A stretch of 64,000 nucleotides of DNA from Chitinibacter sp. FCG-7. GTDB lineage: Bacteria > Pseudomonadota > Gammaproteobacteria > Burkholderiales > Chitinibacteraceae. The position numbers were made by a program, and so were the translations under genes. Positions 38,970 to 49,398 of this stretch are shown here, piece by piece (positions within the stretch are counted from its first letter, which is position 1; the number at the start of each line of letters is the position of its first letter). The stretch spans positions 2,852,001 through 2,916,000 of the forward strand of contig NZ_CP157355.1 in assembly GCF_040047665.1 (NCBI RefSeq), given 5' to 3'. Under the pieces are notes generated by a model. The model did not search any database and had not been told where the DNA came from. It was given only the letters and a program-made list of their open reading frames with translations.

Positions 38970-40124
38970 CTATGCCGCTGTCAGCAAAATGGCACGGCAA
39001 TCGTCGGGTGTCAGATCCTGATTTTCTCCCAGCTTCAAACGCTGATGCCGGATTAGCTGGGCGGCAACGCCATCGGCGGCTTCTTGCGCGTCGATGCCAT
39101 AATCGCCGAGCCGGGCAGACAAGCCCATCTGGGCAAAAAACTGGCTGGTCGCTTCAATGGCTGCAGCAGCCACCGTGGCATCGTCGCCGGTCAGCGCCCA
39201 GACTCGCCGCCCGTATTGCGCCAGCTTGGCCTGCTTGGCGGCAAAGCGATAGCGCCATAAAGCGGGCAGCACAATAGCCAGCGTGCGCGCATGATCCAGA
39301 CCGAACAGCATGGTCAGCTCATGCCCCATCGCATGGGTGGCCCAGTCTTGGGCTTGCCCCAAACCGACCAGACCATACAGAGCCTGATTGGCCGCCCACA
39401 TTAGATTGGCGCGGGCATCGTAATTGTCCGGCTCGTTCAGTGTCACCGGGCCGATTTCGATCAGTGTTTGCAAAATGCCTTCGGCCAACCGGTCTTGCAC
39501 GCGGGCTTCGTTCGGGTAGGTGAGGTACTGCTCCAGCGTGTGTACGAAGGCATCGACTACGCCGTTGCCAATTTGCCGTGCGGGCAGCGAAAAAGTCAGT
39601 GTCGGGTCCAGAATCGCCAGTTTGGGAAACACGAGCGGATTTTTGAATGACAATTTGTCATTGCTTTCCCGTCTTGAAATCACCGCAGCAAAATTGCTTT
39701 CCGAGCCGGTGGCGGGCAGCGTGAGGACGGCCGCCAGCGGCAGGGCTGTTTTCAGTGGTGTGCGGTTGCCGATAATGAGCCAGCAATCGCCGTCATGCGG
39801 CACGGCCGCGGCGACAAATTTGGCCCCATCAATGACCGAGCCGCCACCCACCGCCACGATGTAATCAAGCGCATGCTTGCGCGCAAACTGTACCGCCCGC
39901 ATCAGTGTTTCAAACTCGGGGTTGGGCTCGATGCCGGAAAATTCCTGCCAGTGATGTTGTTGTAATGCCGAGCTGATCTGCTCATAAGCGCCGTTACGTT
40001 TAATGCTGCCACCACCGTACAACACCAGCACCCGGGCCTGTACAGGAATCAGGCTACCCAATTTGGCGATCTGGCCTGCACCAAACTCGATCTGACAGGG
40101 ATTATGAAAGCTGAATGCGTGCAT
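38970..40124 (-). CDS. yqhD: NADPH-dependent iron-containing alcohol dehydrogenase
   Basis: 384 aa, strongly like YqhD throughout: FSFHNPCQIEFGAGQIAKL, VLYGGGSIKRNGAYEQI, AVGGGSVIDGAKFVAAAVP, LTLPATGSESNFAAVISRR, NGVVDAFVHTLEQYL, and WATHAMGHELTMLFGLDHARTLAIVLPALW with the metal-binding His and Asp residues. YqhD reduces short-chain and lipid-peroxidation aldehydes. It sits between two TPR paralogues, which looks like an insertion into or rearrangement of that cluster. Confidence 0.95.
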   Translation of the reverse strand: MHAFSFHNPCQIEFGAGQIAKLGSLIPVQARVLVLYGGGSIKRNGAYEQISSALQQHHWQEFSGIEPNPEFETLMRAVQFARKHALDYIVAVGGGSVIDGAKFVAAAVPHDGDCWLIIGNRTPLKTALPLAAVLTLPATGSESNFAAVISRRESNDKLSFKNPLVFPKLAILDPTLTFSLPARQIGNGVVDAFVHTLEQYLTYPNEARVQDRLAEGILQTLIEIGPVTLNEPDNYDARANLMWAANQALYGLVGLGQAQDWATHAMGHELTMLFGLDHARTLAIVLPALWRYRFAAKQAKLAQYGRRVWALTGDDATVAAAAIEATSQFFAQMGLSARLGDYGIDAQEAADGVAAQLIRHQRLKLGENQDLTPDDCRAILLTAA

Positions 40125-40204
40125 GTCGGCGTCCTTTGATTAAGGCGGGGTAGGGGTATTGTGCTGCAGGTATTATATGGGTTTGTTTGCCAGTAGATAC
40201 TGGC

Positions 40205-41218
40205 CTAGGTATTTTCAAGCTGCGCTTCCAGCTGCTGCAGGCGGGCAAAAATCTCGGGTGAGCCCAGCCGATTGAAGTGTTCCTGGTACAGGCGTTGGTG
40301 TTTTTCGGCCAAACCATGTTTGCCTACCTTGTCGTAGGCGCGCGCCAGTACGGCGTGCACGACATGTACTTTGCTATTGCATTCGTACTGGTTCGCCAGC
40401 GTCAGCGCTTCTTCAAATGCGGCAATGGCCTCATTATTGCGCTCTTCGGCTTGCAGGATTTTGCCGGTCACGATTTTCCAGCTGATTTCACCCCAGGCCC
40501 AGTAGCGCTCCATCGTATGGCCACGCTCCAGTAGCTGGGTGATTTCATCAAGCCGGTCTTCTTCCAGCAGAATCAAGGTGCGGTAGCCCAGCGCTTCGCC
40601 CAGATATTCAAAATGCCGGATTTCTTTGGCCAGCGCTTCGGCCTCGTCCAGATACGGTAGTGCCTGCTTGTGCTGCCCCAGCTCGCAATAATCTGCGACC
40701 AGATTAATCAGCAGGCGCACGTATAGATCTGTTGCGATTTGCTCGCTCACCCACTTGAGTGCACTTAAGTGGTGGCGCAAGGCGTCGGCAGGCATATGAA
40801 AGGCAAAATACAGCTGGCCCAGCGAGATATAGGTATTGATCCGCGTGGCGGCTGAAAAGCCCTGATTTTCCAGATTCAGGCAATCGCTCCAGTAGTCTAT
40901 CGCGGTGCCAAAGTCGCCAATCGTGTAATGCGCAATCCCGATGTGATAGAGCAGCTCGCCGCGTTCGGCTTCCAGGTTTTCGGTTTCGGCGATCACCAGA
41001 ATCTGATGTAATAAAATTAGCGCTTCATGAATGCGGCCAAAAGCGGTCAGCATTTCCACTTGCTGATAAATCACCGCAACGCGCAGTGCCGGTTCGTCTT
41101 CCGGGCTCAGCAAGGCCACCGCCTCGTCGATCAGTCGCAAAGATTCTGCCGAGTCGACATAAATCAGCTGTTTGCTTTGCTCGTAAAGCTCGCGGATGCG
41201 CTGGAGATTGGGGTTCAT
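40205..41218 (-). CDS. TPR-repeat protein, second paralogue lacking GGDEF
   Basis: 337 aa from ATG 41218 (MNPNLQRIRELYEQSKQLI), the same length as its paralogue at 37888. TPR-like repeats include YTIGDFGTAIDYWSDCL and YISLGQLYFAFHMPADALRHHLSA, aligning with both neighbours. It ends RLQQLEAQLENT, a short coiled coil without a catalytic domain. Upstream in-frame Met codons to 41284 are less likely. Confidence 0.85.
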   Translation of the reverse strand: MNPNLQRIRELYEQSKQLIYVDSAESLRLIDEAVALLSPEDEPALRVAVIYQQVEMLTAFGRIHEALILLHQILVIAETENLEAERGELLYHIGIAHYTIGDFGTAIDYWSDCLNLENQGFSAATRINTYISLGQLYFAFHMPADALRHHLSALKWVSEQIATDLYVRLLINLVADYCELGQHKQALPYLDEAEALAKEIRHFEYLGEALGYRTLILLEEDRLDEITQLLERGHTMERYWAWGEISWKIVTGKILQAEERNNEAIAAFEEALTLANQYECNSKVHVVHAVLARAYDKVGKHGLAEKHQRLYQEHFNRLGSPEIFARLQQLEAQLENT

Positions 41219-41300
41219 GGCAATGGGAGCGAATGGATGCGTTACGATAACGCTTTCTGGAGGCGGATTCAATGAATATTTCATTATCCTGACACAATAA

Positions 41301-41326
41301 CCCGCAGCGCTGTTGGGCGCTGCGGG
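41301..41326 (-). terminator. GC-rich hairpin downstream of the chitinase gene
   Basis: CCCGCAGCGC and GCGCTGCGGG form a strong stem, with a second hairpin (CTGCTGATCTT / AAGATCAGCAG) at 41346-41376. The T tract is poor, so termination is likely but not certain. Confidence 0.6.
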
Positions 41327-41388
41327 TTCGGGGTATTACTGATCGCTGCTGATCTTGTGACGAAGAAGATCAGCAGATCGAGCAGAGC

Positions 41389-43122
41389 TTACTTCGGTAG
41401 TGCCTTCAGCGTGGCTGAAGTTGGTTTGGAGAAGTTGTAGCCGTCTTTTTTGTCCCAGTTGATCGACCACGTCATCACGCCGCGATAATCCGGGTAGGCT
41501 TGTTTAGGCTTTACCATGCCGCAGTTTTTCAGCTGCGTCAGGCAAGTGAGTGCATCGCTCACCACTTGATTGCTCACAAAGCCAGTATTGGCCGAGCTGC
41601 GACCACTTGGTACGCCAAAAGCGACTTGATCAGGGCGCAGACCTTTGAATTCCCAGCCGGTGCCGCCGACGGTTTTAAAGCCTTCGATTAGCATCAGCGA
41701 GCCGCCAACTAGGCCATCGACTGTGCCTTCATTGAGCGCGCCATTCGAGTACGGTGTCCACAAACCGCCATTGTTGTAGTACTGCACATGGATCATGTTC
41801 AGATCGTCGCGCAGCGCGTCAATAATCGGCAGATAAGCACCCCAGATGCCCGAGTAGGCCACGTAGCCACCTTGCACATACGGATGCTCCGGTGCCATCG
41901 ACAGATAGAAGCTTGGGCCCACTTTGGCTTTGAGCTGTTTCACTGCGTCGATCAGATTATTGATAATCGGCGTACCCAGTACGACACCGGCACCGCTTTC
42001 CAGATCCAGATCGATACCGTCAAAACCGTATTTAGTGATGATGGCGTGCAGACTGTTGACGAAGTTGGTGACGTTTTCCTTGCTCGACAGCGTCATGCGG
42101 CCTTCTTGGCCACCCAGCGACAGGATGACTTTTTTGCCCTGCGCCCGTTTGGCCGCCACGTCGGCAATAAATTCAGCCTCGGTGCCACCATTCTTGTCCA
42201 GATTAAACGCCACCGCACCATTGCCCGCATCGTCGGCAAACGAAATCATGATCACGTCCCATTCCGGCGCCACGTCGCGAATACGATAAGTGTCACCCGA
42301 TGGATTGGTGAAATTATGCCAGTAGCCAATGAGCGCATGTTTAGGCAGGCCATCCGGGCTTGGCGTAGTGCCCACCGGCGTCGGGCTTGGTGTCAGTGCT
42401 GGCGTGGCCGTCGGGCTCGCTGTTGGAGCTGGGGTTGCGCTCGGTGACGGGCTTGGTGGTGGGCAAGTACTGTAAACCGCTGCTGCAGGATAACCAGGGC
42501 AATTTGGACGAATTGGAGTCACGACAGGTGTTACCACTGGGGTGACTGCAGGAGTCGCAGTGGGCGAAGGGGTTGGTGTGCATTCCGGTGTGAAGCCTGG
42601 GCTAATGCAGCTGCCGATTGGTGATGGTGATGGCGTCGGTGGAAGTGGGGTTTGCGCGGTTCCCACTAATTTCCATGGACCCCATTCGCTGGCTCCTGGT
42701 GTGTCACCCTGATTCCACCATTTGGCTTCGTAAGTCGCGCCATTGTAAGTAACACGCTGACCGCCTGTGTACACCAGTGTTTTGTCCCAGCTACCGTTGA
42801 CTGGTGCTGGTGTCAGCACTGGCTTGCTAGTCGGTGTTGTCGTTACTAGCGGGGTATTGCTGGGGGCGAGTGTAGGTGCTGCAGTAACGTTGCTGCCGCT
42901 TTCTTTCCACAAAGTCGGGGTGGCGGCCGGATTCCAGTTGGCACCGGCAAAAGCCGTGTGCGTGACCAGTGCGGTATAAGTTTTGCCGTTGTAATCGACA
43001 CTACTTCCCGCTGTGTAGCTTGTACCTTCTTGCCAGTTCGCAGCTTGTACCGTTGCCGCTAGCAGCATTGAGCTGAGCAGTAGCGCAAGGCGGTTTGCCT
43101 TTCCTGATACATGTTGACTCAT
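41389..43122 (-). CDS. Secreted modular chitinase: CBM5/12 x2, Pro/Thr linker, GH18
   Basis: 577 aa from ATG 43122, with GGAG 9 nt upstream (in-frame Met codons continue to 43194). A Sec signal (LALLLSSMLLAATVQA) is followed by two chitin-binding CBM5/12 modules at about 28-74 (WQEGTSYTAGSSVDYNGKTY) and 109-153 (WDKTLVYTGGQRVTYNGATY), a linker of repeated TPSPTATP units (155-258) and a GH18 catalytic domain (260-577) with the active-site motif DGIDLDLE. It hydrolyses chitin outside the cell. A pair of Cys in the linker may form a disulphide. Confidence 0.96.
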   Translation of the reverse strand: MSQHVSGKANRLALLLSSMLLAATVQAANWQEGTSYTAGSSVDYNGKTYTALVTHTAFAGANWNPAATPTLWKESGSNVTAAPTLAPSNTPLVTTTPTSKPVLTPAPVNGSWDKTLVYTGGQRVTYNGATYEAKWWNQGDTPGASEWGPWKLVGTAQTPLPPTPSPSPIGSCISPGFTPECTPTPSPTATPAVTPVVTPVVTPIRPNCPGYPAAAVYSTCPPPSPSPSATPAPTASPTATPALTPSPTPVGTTPSPDGLPKHALIGYWHNFTNPSGDTYRIRDVAPEWDVIMISFADDAGNGAVAFNLDKNGGTEAEFIADVAAKRAQGKKVILSLGGQEGRMTLSSKENVTNFVNSLHAIITKYGFDGIDLDLESGAGVVLGTPIINNLIDAVKQLKAKVGPSFYLSMAPEHPYVQGGYVAYSGIWGAYLPIIDALRDDLNMIHVQYYNNGGLWTPYSNGALNEGTVDGLVGGSLMLIEGFKTVGGTGWEFKGLRPDQVAFGVPSGRSSANTGFVSNQVVSDALTCLTQLKNCGMVKPKQAYPDYRGVMTWSINWDKKDGYNFSKPTSATLKALPK

Positions 43123-43319
43123 TTGAGTTGACTCCATCCTGTTGTTTTTGGTGGCGGTTTGGTGATTTGCCGCCATTGTTTCCTGACGTTGCATTCAGGA
43201 ATCGCCATGCTAGGACGATTTTAGGTCGATGACAATGAGCTCAATCTCAGTGTAAGTAAATGATGTTTTGCTAATAAAGAGGGTGGCAGGATGTCTCGAT
43301 ATGGCTTCAATATCTACAT

Positions 43320-43369
43320 GGGGTATATGTCTAGAGTTATTGATTTGATTGATTCAGGTGGGTATACCC
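43320..43369. repeat. 50-bp palindromic element, GGGGTATA...TATACCC
   Basis: Ends GGGGTATATG and GGTGGGTATACCC, exactly 50 bp. It lies in the 316-bp gap between the chitinase start and accC end (43123-43438), which otherwise holds only the accC terminator. Confidence 0.75.
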
Positions 43370-43387
43370 ATGCTTTGTTTGCGCCAA

Positions 43388-43413
43388 TAAAAAAGGGCAG
43401 CGAAGCTGCCCTT
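43388..43413 (-). terminator. Rho-independent terminator of accC
   Basis: AAGGGCAGC and GCTGCCCTT form the stem, followed on the minus strand by TTTTTTATTGG. Confidence 0.88.
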
Positions 43414-43438
43414 GTGCTTACTGTTGCAATTGTGCTGA

Positions 43439-44809
43439 TCAGGCTCTTTTGCCTTCGATCGCCAAGCGAATCTCGTCCATATGGTGTTCCAGATAATGAA
43501 TGCTGGTGCCACCTTTGATAAAGGCTTTATCCAATAACAATTGCTGATGCAAGGGAATATTGGTTTTGATGCCCTCCACCACCATCTCTGACAAAGCAAT
43601 GCGCATCCGCGCCATCGCCTGTTCGCGCGTATCGCCATAAGTGATGATCTTGCCGATCATACTGTCGTACGTTGGCGGGATGGTATAACCCTGATACACG
43701 TGTGAATCTACGCGCACGCCTGGGCCACCTGGCATATGCCATTTGGTGACCTGGCCGGGGCTAGGAATAAATTTCAAAGCGTCTTCGGCATTGATCCGGC
43801 ATTCAAACGAGTGACCTTTCAGCTTCACATCGTCCTGCGTATAGCGCAGTGGCAAGCCCGCGGCAACGCGGATTTGTTCTTGCACAATGTCGATGCCGGT
43901 GATCATTTCAGTCACTGGATGCTCAACCTGCACGCGGGTGTTCATTTCAATGAAATAGAACTCGCCGTTTTCATACAGGAATTCAAACGTACCTGCACCA
44001 CGATAGCCGATCAAACGGCAAGCGGCGGCACACGCTTCGCCAATGCGCTGGCGTTGCTCTTCGGTCACGCCCGGTGCTGGCGCTTCTTCGATTACTTTCT
44101 GATGGCGGCGCTGCATTGAGCAATCGCGCTCGCCCAGGTAAATCGCATTGCCGTGCTGGTCGGCCAGAATCTGGATTTCAACGTGACGTGGCGTTTGCAG
44201 GAATTTTTCCATATACACCATCGGATTGCCGAAGAACTGATTGGCTTCCTGCTTGGTCAGCGCCACGGATGACAGCAAATCTTCTTCAGCATGCACCACG
44301 CGCATCCCGCGACCACCACCGCCACCGGCGGCCTTGATAATCACCGGATAGCCCACTTCACGACCGAGCTTGAGGATTTCTGCCTCGTCGTCGGGCAAGC
44401 CACCTTCCGAGCCAGGTACGCACGGTACACCCGCTTTTTTCATCGCGTCTTTCGCGGCAACCTTGTCACCCATAATGCGGATTGATTCAGGTTTGGGGCC
44501 GATAAAGACAAAGCCGGATTCTTCAACGCGCTGCGCAAAATCAGCGTTTTCCGATAAGAAGCCGTAGCCGGGGTGAATCGCTTGTGCGCCAGTGACTTCG
44601 GCAGCAGCAATCAGGCGCGGTACGTTCAGATAGCTTTGTGCGGATGGGTTTGGGCCGATACACACCGATTCGTCGGCCAATTTGACATATTTGGCTTCGC
44701 GATCGATTTCGGAATGAACGACCACAGTTTTGATGCCCATTTCGCGGCAGGCGCGCAAAATACGCAGCGCGATTTCACCACGATTGGCAATGAGTACTTT
44801 TTCAAACAT
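43439..44809 (-). CDS. accC: Acetyl-CoA carboxylase, biotin carboxylase subunit
   Basis: 456 aa from ATG 44809 ([21 protein letters not shown]). It carboxylates biotin on AccB using ATP and bicarbonate, the first step of fatty-acid synthesis. ATP-grasp features: [68 protein letters not shown]. It is encoded directly downstream of accB, separated by 96 bp with an odd GTGAGGT repeat. Confidence 0.98.
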   Translation of the reverse strand: MFEKVLIANRGEIALRILRACREMGIKTVVVHSEIDREAKYVKLADESVCIGPNPSAQSYLNVPRLIAAAEVTGAQAIHPGYGFLSENADFAQRVEESGFVFIGPKPESIRIMGDKVAAKDAMKKAGVPCVPGSEGGLPDDEAEILKLGREVGYPVIIKAAGGGGGRGMRVVHAEEDLLSSVALTKQEANQFFGNPMVYMEKFLQTPRHVEIQILADQHGNAIYLGERDCSMQRRHQKVIEEAPAPGVTEEQRQRIGEACAAACRLIGYRGAGTFEFLYENGEFYFIEMNTRVQVEHPVTEMITGIDIVQEQIRVAAGLPLRYTQDDVKLKGHSFECRINAEDALKFIPSPGQVTKWHMPGGPGVRVDSHVYQGYTIPPTYDSMIGKIITYGDTREQAMARMRIALSEMVVEGIKTNIPLHQQLLLDKAFIKGGTSIHYLEHHMDEIRLAIEGKRA

Positions 44810-44818
44810 AGCTTCACC

Positions 44819-44900
44819 TGTGAGGTGTGAGGTGTGAGATGTGAGGTGTGATAAAAATTCAGTGAAGAGCTCTGGTTTTACCCCTAACTCCTCACTCCTC
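44819..44900. repeat. GTGAGGT tandem repeat facing a CCTCACTCCTCAC arm
   Basis: Between accB and accC, five GTGAG units (TGTGAGGTGTGAGGTGTGAG...) run from 44819 to about 44851, and CTCCTCACTCCTCAC lies at 44886-44900. The two are complementary and could fold into a hairpin of about 13 bp in the accBC transcript. Confidence 0.6.
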
Positions 44901-44905
44901 ACGAC

Positions 44906-45361
44906 TTACCCGATAACAAACATCGGTTCGCCATACTCAACAGGTTGGCCGTTTTCTACCAGAATCGCTTTGATCACGCCTGAGTGTTCTGCTTCGATTT
45001 CATTGAGCAATTTCATCGCTTCGATAATGCACAAAGTGTCGCCTGCATTCACCGACTGACCGACTTCGACGAAAGATTTCGCGCCCGGGCTGGATGAGCG
45101 GTAGAAAGTGCCGACCATCGGTGATTTTTGTACATTGCCTTCAACCACTGGTGCAGCCGCTTCGGCAGCAGGTGCTGCAGCGACAGGTGCTGGTGCTGCA
45201 GCTGGTGCAGGAACGTGGTATTGCATGGGGGCTTGCATATAGCCTTGGCTGGCTACGCTACGAGTAATGCGTACCTTCTCTTCGCCTTCGGTTACTTCGA
45301 GTTCGGCGATGCCCGATTCTTCAACCAGGTCGATGAGTTTTTTCAGTTTACGCAGATCCAT
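44906..45361 (-). CDS. accB: Biotin carboxyl carrier protein
   Basis: 151 aa. The N-terminal [32 protein letters not shown] segment is standard. An Ala/Pro-rich linker ([22 protein letters not shown]) leads to the biotinyl domain with the acceptor Lys in [15 protein letters not shown]. It carries carboxybiotin between AccC and the carboxyltransferase. It forms an operon with accC and probably aroQ upstream. Confidence 0.98.
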   Translation of the reverse strand: MDLRKLKKLIDLVEESGIAELEVTEGEEKVRITRSVASQGYMQAPMQYHVPAPAAAPAPVAAAPAAEAAAPVVEGNVQKSPMVGTFYRSSSPGAKSFVEVGQSVNAGDTLCIIEAMKLLNEIEAEHSGVIKAILVENGQPVEYGEPMFVIG

Positions 45362-45418
45362 TGATGCAATCCTCTCTGTAATAAGGTGGAGATCAAAGCT
45401 TTTATAAGCTTATTGGTG

Positions 45419-45871
45419 TTATTGGGTTTTGAGCTTCTTGATCGCGCAGGTGAGTGCAAACTCATACCCTTGCGCGCCCAAGCCGCAGATCACGCCGGTG
45501 GCGAGATCGGAAAAATAGGAGTGATGCCGGAATGCTTCACGGGCATGCACATTCGATAAGTGCACTTCAATAAACGGGATTTTCACGCCAGAGAGCGCGT
45601 CGCGAAGTGCAACGCTGGTATGGGTAAAAGCCGCCGGGTTGATCACGATATACGAAACACCTTCGGTGTAGGCGCTGTGGATGCGCTCGATCAATTCGTA
45701 TTCGCGATTGGATTGGAAAGTGCTGACTTCGATTTGATGGCTTTTGCCCAGATCGACCAGATTCTGGTTGATTGAGTCGAGTGTAACGTTGCCGTAGTGC
45801 TGCGGCTCACGCAGCCCAAGCAGGTTCAGATTGGGGCCGTGCAGAACCAGGATTTTGTCGTTGGACGACAT
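45419..45871 (-). CDS. aroQ: 3-dehydroquinate dehydratase, type II
   Basis: 150 aa from ATG 45871 ([27 protein letters not shown]); the frame to 45916 is an extension. It removes water from 3-dehydroquinate in the shikimate pathway. Seen: the N-terminal PNLNLLG and flexible lid Tyr region, [34 protein letters not shown], and [21 protein letters not shown] with the catalytic His. The order aroQ-accB-accC is common in proteobacteria. Confidence 0.97.
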   Translation of the reverse strand: MSSNDKILVLHGPNLNLLGLREPQHYGNVTLDSINQNLVDLGKSHQIEVSTFQSNREYELIERIHSAYTEGVSYIVINPAAFTHTSVALRDALSGVKIPFIEVHLSNVHAREAFRHHSYFSDLATGVICGLGAQGYEFALTCAIKKLKTQ

Positions 45872-46086
45872 AAAGCAATCCTTATATTCCCTGTGAATCG
45901 TCGGAGTTTGCCGCAACTTCGGCGAACTTGTCCAGAAAAAGCCGCGAAAATATTTAAATGGCTTATTGCTTACTTCTATGAAAGGTTTTGAAAAATTCTG
46001 TTACATGAGGATTGGCGCGGGTTACATGGCGTTTTGCTGATATAATCGCGACGATTTTTTATCTTGGCTTACGGCGTGCGCGCGCG

Positions 46087-47124
46087 ATGCAAATTTCAGA
46101 TTTTGACTATGAGTTACCCGAACAACTGATTGCCCAGTTCCCCCCGCAAACCCGGGGTACCAGCCGACTGTTGCATGTGGCCGGTGCTGCGCTCGACGAT
46201 CGGGTTTTTACCGAACTTCCGGCGCTCTTGCAAGCGGGCGACGTGCTGGTGTTTAACGACACCAAGGTGATCAAGGCACGGCTATTTGGTGAAAAAGCCA
46301 GTGGCGGCAAGATCGAGGCCTTGATTGAGCGTGTACTGGGCGAGCATCAGGCGTTGGCGCACATCAAGGCGTCCAAAGCGCCCAAGCCCGGCAATCTGCT
46401 GCATTTTCAAGGCGGTTTTATTGCTGAAATGACCGAGCGCCAGGGCGATTTGTTCAAACTTGATTTTTCTGCCGCGCATCCGGATTTAACCGTGCTCGAT
46501 ATTCTGGAGCAGTCCGGCTTGCTGCCCTTGCCACCGTATATTACCCATATACCGGATGAGGAAGACGCCAAGCGCTATCAAACGGTGTACGCGCGCGACC
46601 CTGGCGCGGTGGCTGCGCCAACGGCGGGCTTGCACTTTACCGATGATTTGCTTGAACAATTGCGCGCAATGGGCGTGAAAACCTGCTTTCTCACCCTGCA
46701 TGTTGGTGCTGGTACTTTTATGCCCGTACGCGTGGATAATATTGCCGAGCACGTGATGCACCACGAGCGCTACCGGATTCCGGCTGACACGCAAGCGGCG
46801 ATTCGTGAAGCCAAGGCGCAGGGGCGGCGGGTGATTGCGGTGGGCACCACCTCGCTGCGCGCGCTGGAAGCGTCGTCGCAAACGGGTTTGCTGGCCGAGC
46901 CGGAGGGCGATACCAATATCTTTATCAAGCCCGGCTATCAGTTCAAAGTGGTTGATCGCTTGATCACCAATTTCCATCTGCCCAAATCGACTTTGCTGAT
47001 GCTGGTGGCGGCTTTTGCTGGTTTTGATACGATGCGTGCGGCCTACGCCCACGCAGTAGCACAGCAGTACCGCTTTTTCAGTTACGGTGATTCGATGCTG
47101 CTTGAGCCTGAGCAGGGCGCCTGA
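46087..47124 (+). CDS. queA: S-adenosylmethionine:tRNA ribosyltransferase-isomerase
   Basis: 345 aa from ATG 46087 ([20 protein letters not shown]). It transfers the ribosyl part of SAM onto preQ1 at position 34 of tRNA, giving epoxyqueuosine. Seen: [54 protein letters not shown], and [21 protein letters not shown]. The usual partner tgt is 960 bp away on the same strand, with a binding-protein gene inserted in opposite orientation. Confidence 0.97.
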   Translation: MQISDFDYELPEQLIAQFPPQTRGTSRLLHVAGAALDDRVFTELPALLQAGDVLVFNDTKVIKARLFGEKASGGKIEALIERVLGEHQALAHIKASKAPKPGNLLHFQGGFIAEMTERQGDLFKLDFSAAHPDLTVLDILEQSGLLPLPPYITHIPDEEDAKRYQTVYARDPGAVAAPTAGLHFTDDLLEQLRAMGVKTCFLTLHVGAGTFMPVRVDNIAEHVMHHERYRIPADTQAAIREAKAQGRRVIAVGTTSLRALEASSQTGLLAEPEGDTNIFIKPGYQFKVVDRLITNFHLPKSTLLMLVAAFAGFDTMRAAYAHAVAQQYRFFSYGDSMLLEPEQGA

Positions 47125-47140
47125 GGCGAGTATTGAAGGC

Positions 47141-47881
47141 TTAAGGTGTTGCCGACCAGCGGGTGAAAATCTGCTGGTCTTCGCCTTTTTTCTGCATGTC
47201 CTGCCAGCCCTGATCAAAGCTGCTCGCCCATTGCTGCGCTTTGGCCGCTTTGGGATTGAACGCAATATACAGTGCCGACTGATCTATCTGGCCCCAATCG
47301 CGAATATGCTTCAATTCGGCCTTGTCCAGCTGCTTGCTCAATGTCGCCAGCGTGCCTGCCGAGAGCAGCATAAATTCAATATTGCCTGCCGAGAGCTGGC
47401 GCAAATTGGCCAGCTCGCTGCTCGATTCCACTTTCAGTAGGCCAGGCTGGCTGAGCATTTTATCGGGGTATTCGTATCCAGCCGTTAATCCGATTCGCTT
47501 GCCGGTCAATACCCCGTAGTGCAGCTCGCTAGGTGCCGCAAGCTTGCTATTGGCAATCAGGTGTAGCTTCATGACCAGGTACGGGTATTCTGGCCAGACA
47601 AATTGCGGAGTGCGCTCCCGGTTTTTGCCGACATCCAGCATCGCGTCGTACTGGCCCGCCAGCGTCAGCCGCAGGCAGCGATTGTAGCTGCCGCTAATAA
47701 AACTGGTTTCCACGCCGACTTTTTTAAATGCAGCCCGCACCAGATCGACCGAAGCGCCCACTGCCTGGCCTTTTTGACTAAATGAAAACGGCGCCCAGTC
47801 ATTTTCAGCGCAAATCCGGATGGGCGCAGCTTGGGCTGTGGCGGTGAAGGCGAGAAGGACAAGGGCAGGGAGCAGGCGCAT
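47141..47881 (-). CDS. Periplasmic solute-binding protein, family 3
   Basis: 246 aa with a signal peptide (LLPALVLLAFTATAQA). The mature part starts IRICAENDWAPFSFSQKGQAVGASVDLVRAAF and includes YNRCLRLTLAGQYDAMLDVGKN and VLTGKRIGLTAGYEYPD. It resembles the orphan at 16980 (shared N.CLR.TL.G). It separates queA from tgt and has no transporter partners. A 50-bp element at 47465-47514 lies within it. Confidence 0.88.
   Translation of the reverse strand: MRLLPALVLLAFTATAQAAPIRICAENDWAPFSFSQKGQAVGASVDLVRAAFKKVGVETSFISGSYNRCLRLTLAGQYDAMLDVGKNRERTPQFVWPEYPYLVMKLHLIANSKLAAPSELHYGVLTGKRIGLTAGYEYPDKMLSQPGLLKVESSSELANLRQLSAGNIEFMLLSAGTLATLSKQLDKAELKHIRDWGQIDQSALYIAFNPKAAKAQQWASSFDQGWQDMQKKGEDQQIFTRWSATP
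47465..47514. repeat. 50-bp element inside a binding-protein gene, GGGGTATT...AATACCC
   Basis: Ends GGGGTATTCG and GGTCAATACCC, exactly 50 bp, within conserved-looking coding sequence (GKRIGLTAGYEYPDKM). Confidence 0.45.
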
Positions 47882-48033
47882 TGTGTAGCAAGACTCTTAA
47901 AGAACAAACGCAAAAAAGGCTGGGCGCTAGGGGAGCGATTGCTGGCAATTTTAGATTATTTCGCTATTTTTAGCCTAATGTTTTGTTTTTATTGAGCAAT
48001 ATTACGCTTGCCATCGGCCGTGTGCGCCGTTAA

Positions 48034-49200
<1,167 letters not shown>

Positions 49201-49233
49201 GCCAGAATAAAACCAAGCAAGACCAATCAGACG

Positions 49234-49255
49234 GCGACCCTAGGGTCGCTGTTTT
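49234..49255 (+). terminator. Rho-independent terminator of tgt
   Basis: The palindrome GCGACCCTAGGGTCGC (49234-49249) is followed by TGTTTTTAT. Confidence 0.8.
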
Positions 49256-49260
49256 TATAT

Positions 49261-49310
49261 GGGGTATATCTCTGTGGCGTTTACTCTATATTTTCTACAG
49301 AGCTATACCT
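49261..49310. repeat. 50-bp palindromic element, GGGGTATA...CTATACCT
   Basis: Ends GGGGTATATCTCTG and ACAGAGCTATACCT, exactly 50 bp, directly after the tgt terminator. Confidence 0.78.
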
Positions 49311-49398
49311 GTGGTATGTATTTGGGTGGGGCAAATACGCCTCGATTCGTCTGGGTGCAATTGTCTATTCTGGAAACTTCAACAAGCAAGGTGCGTGT

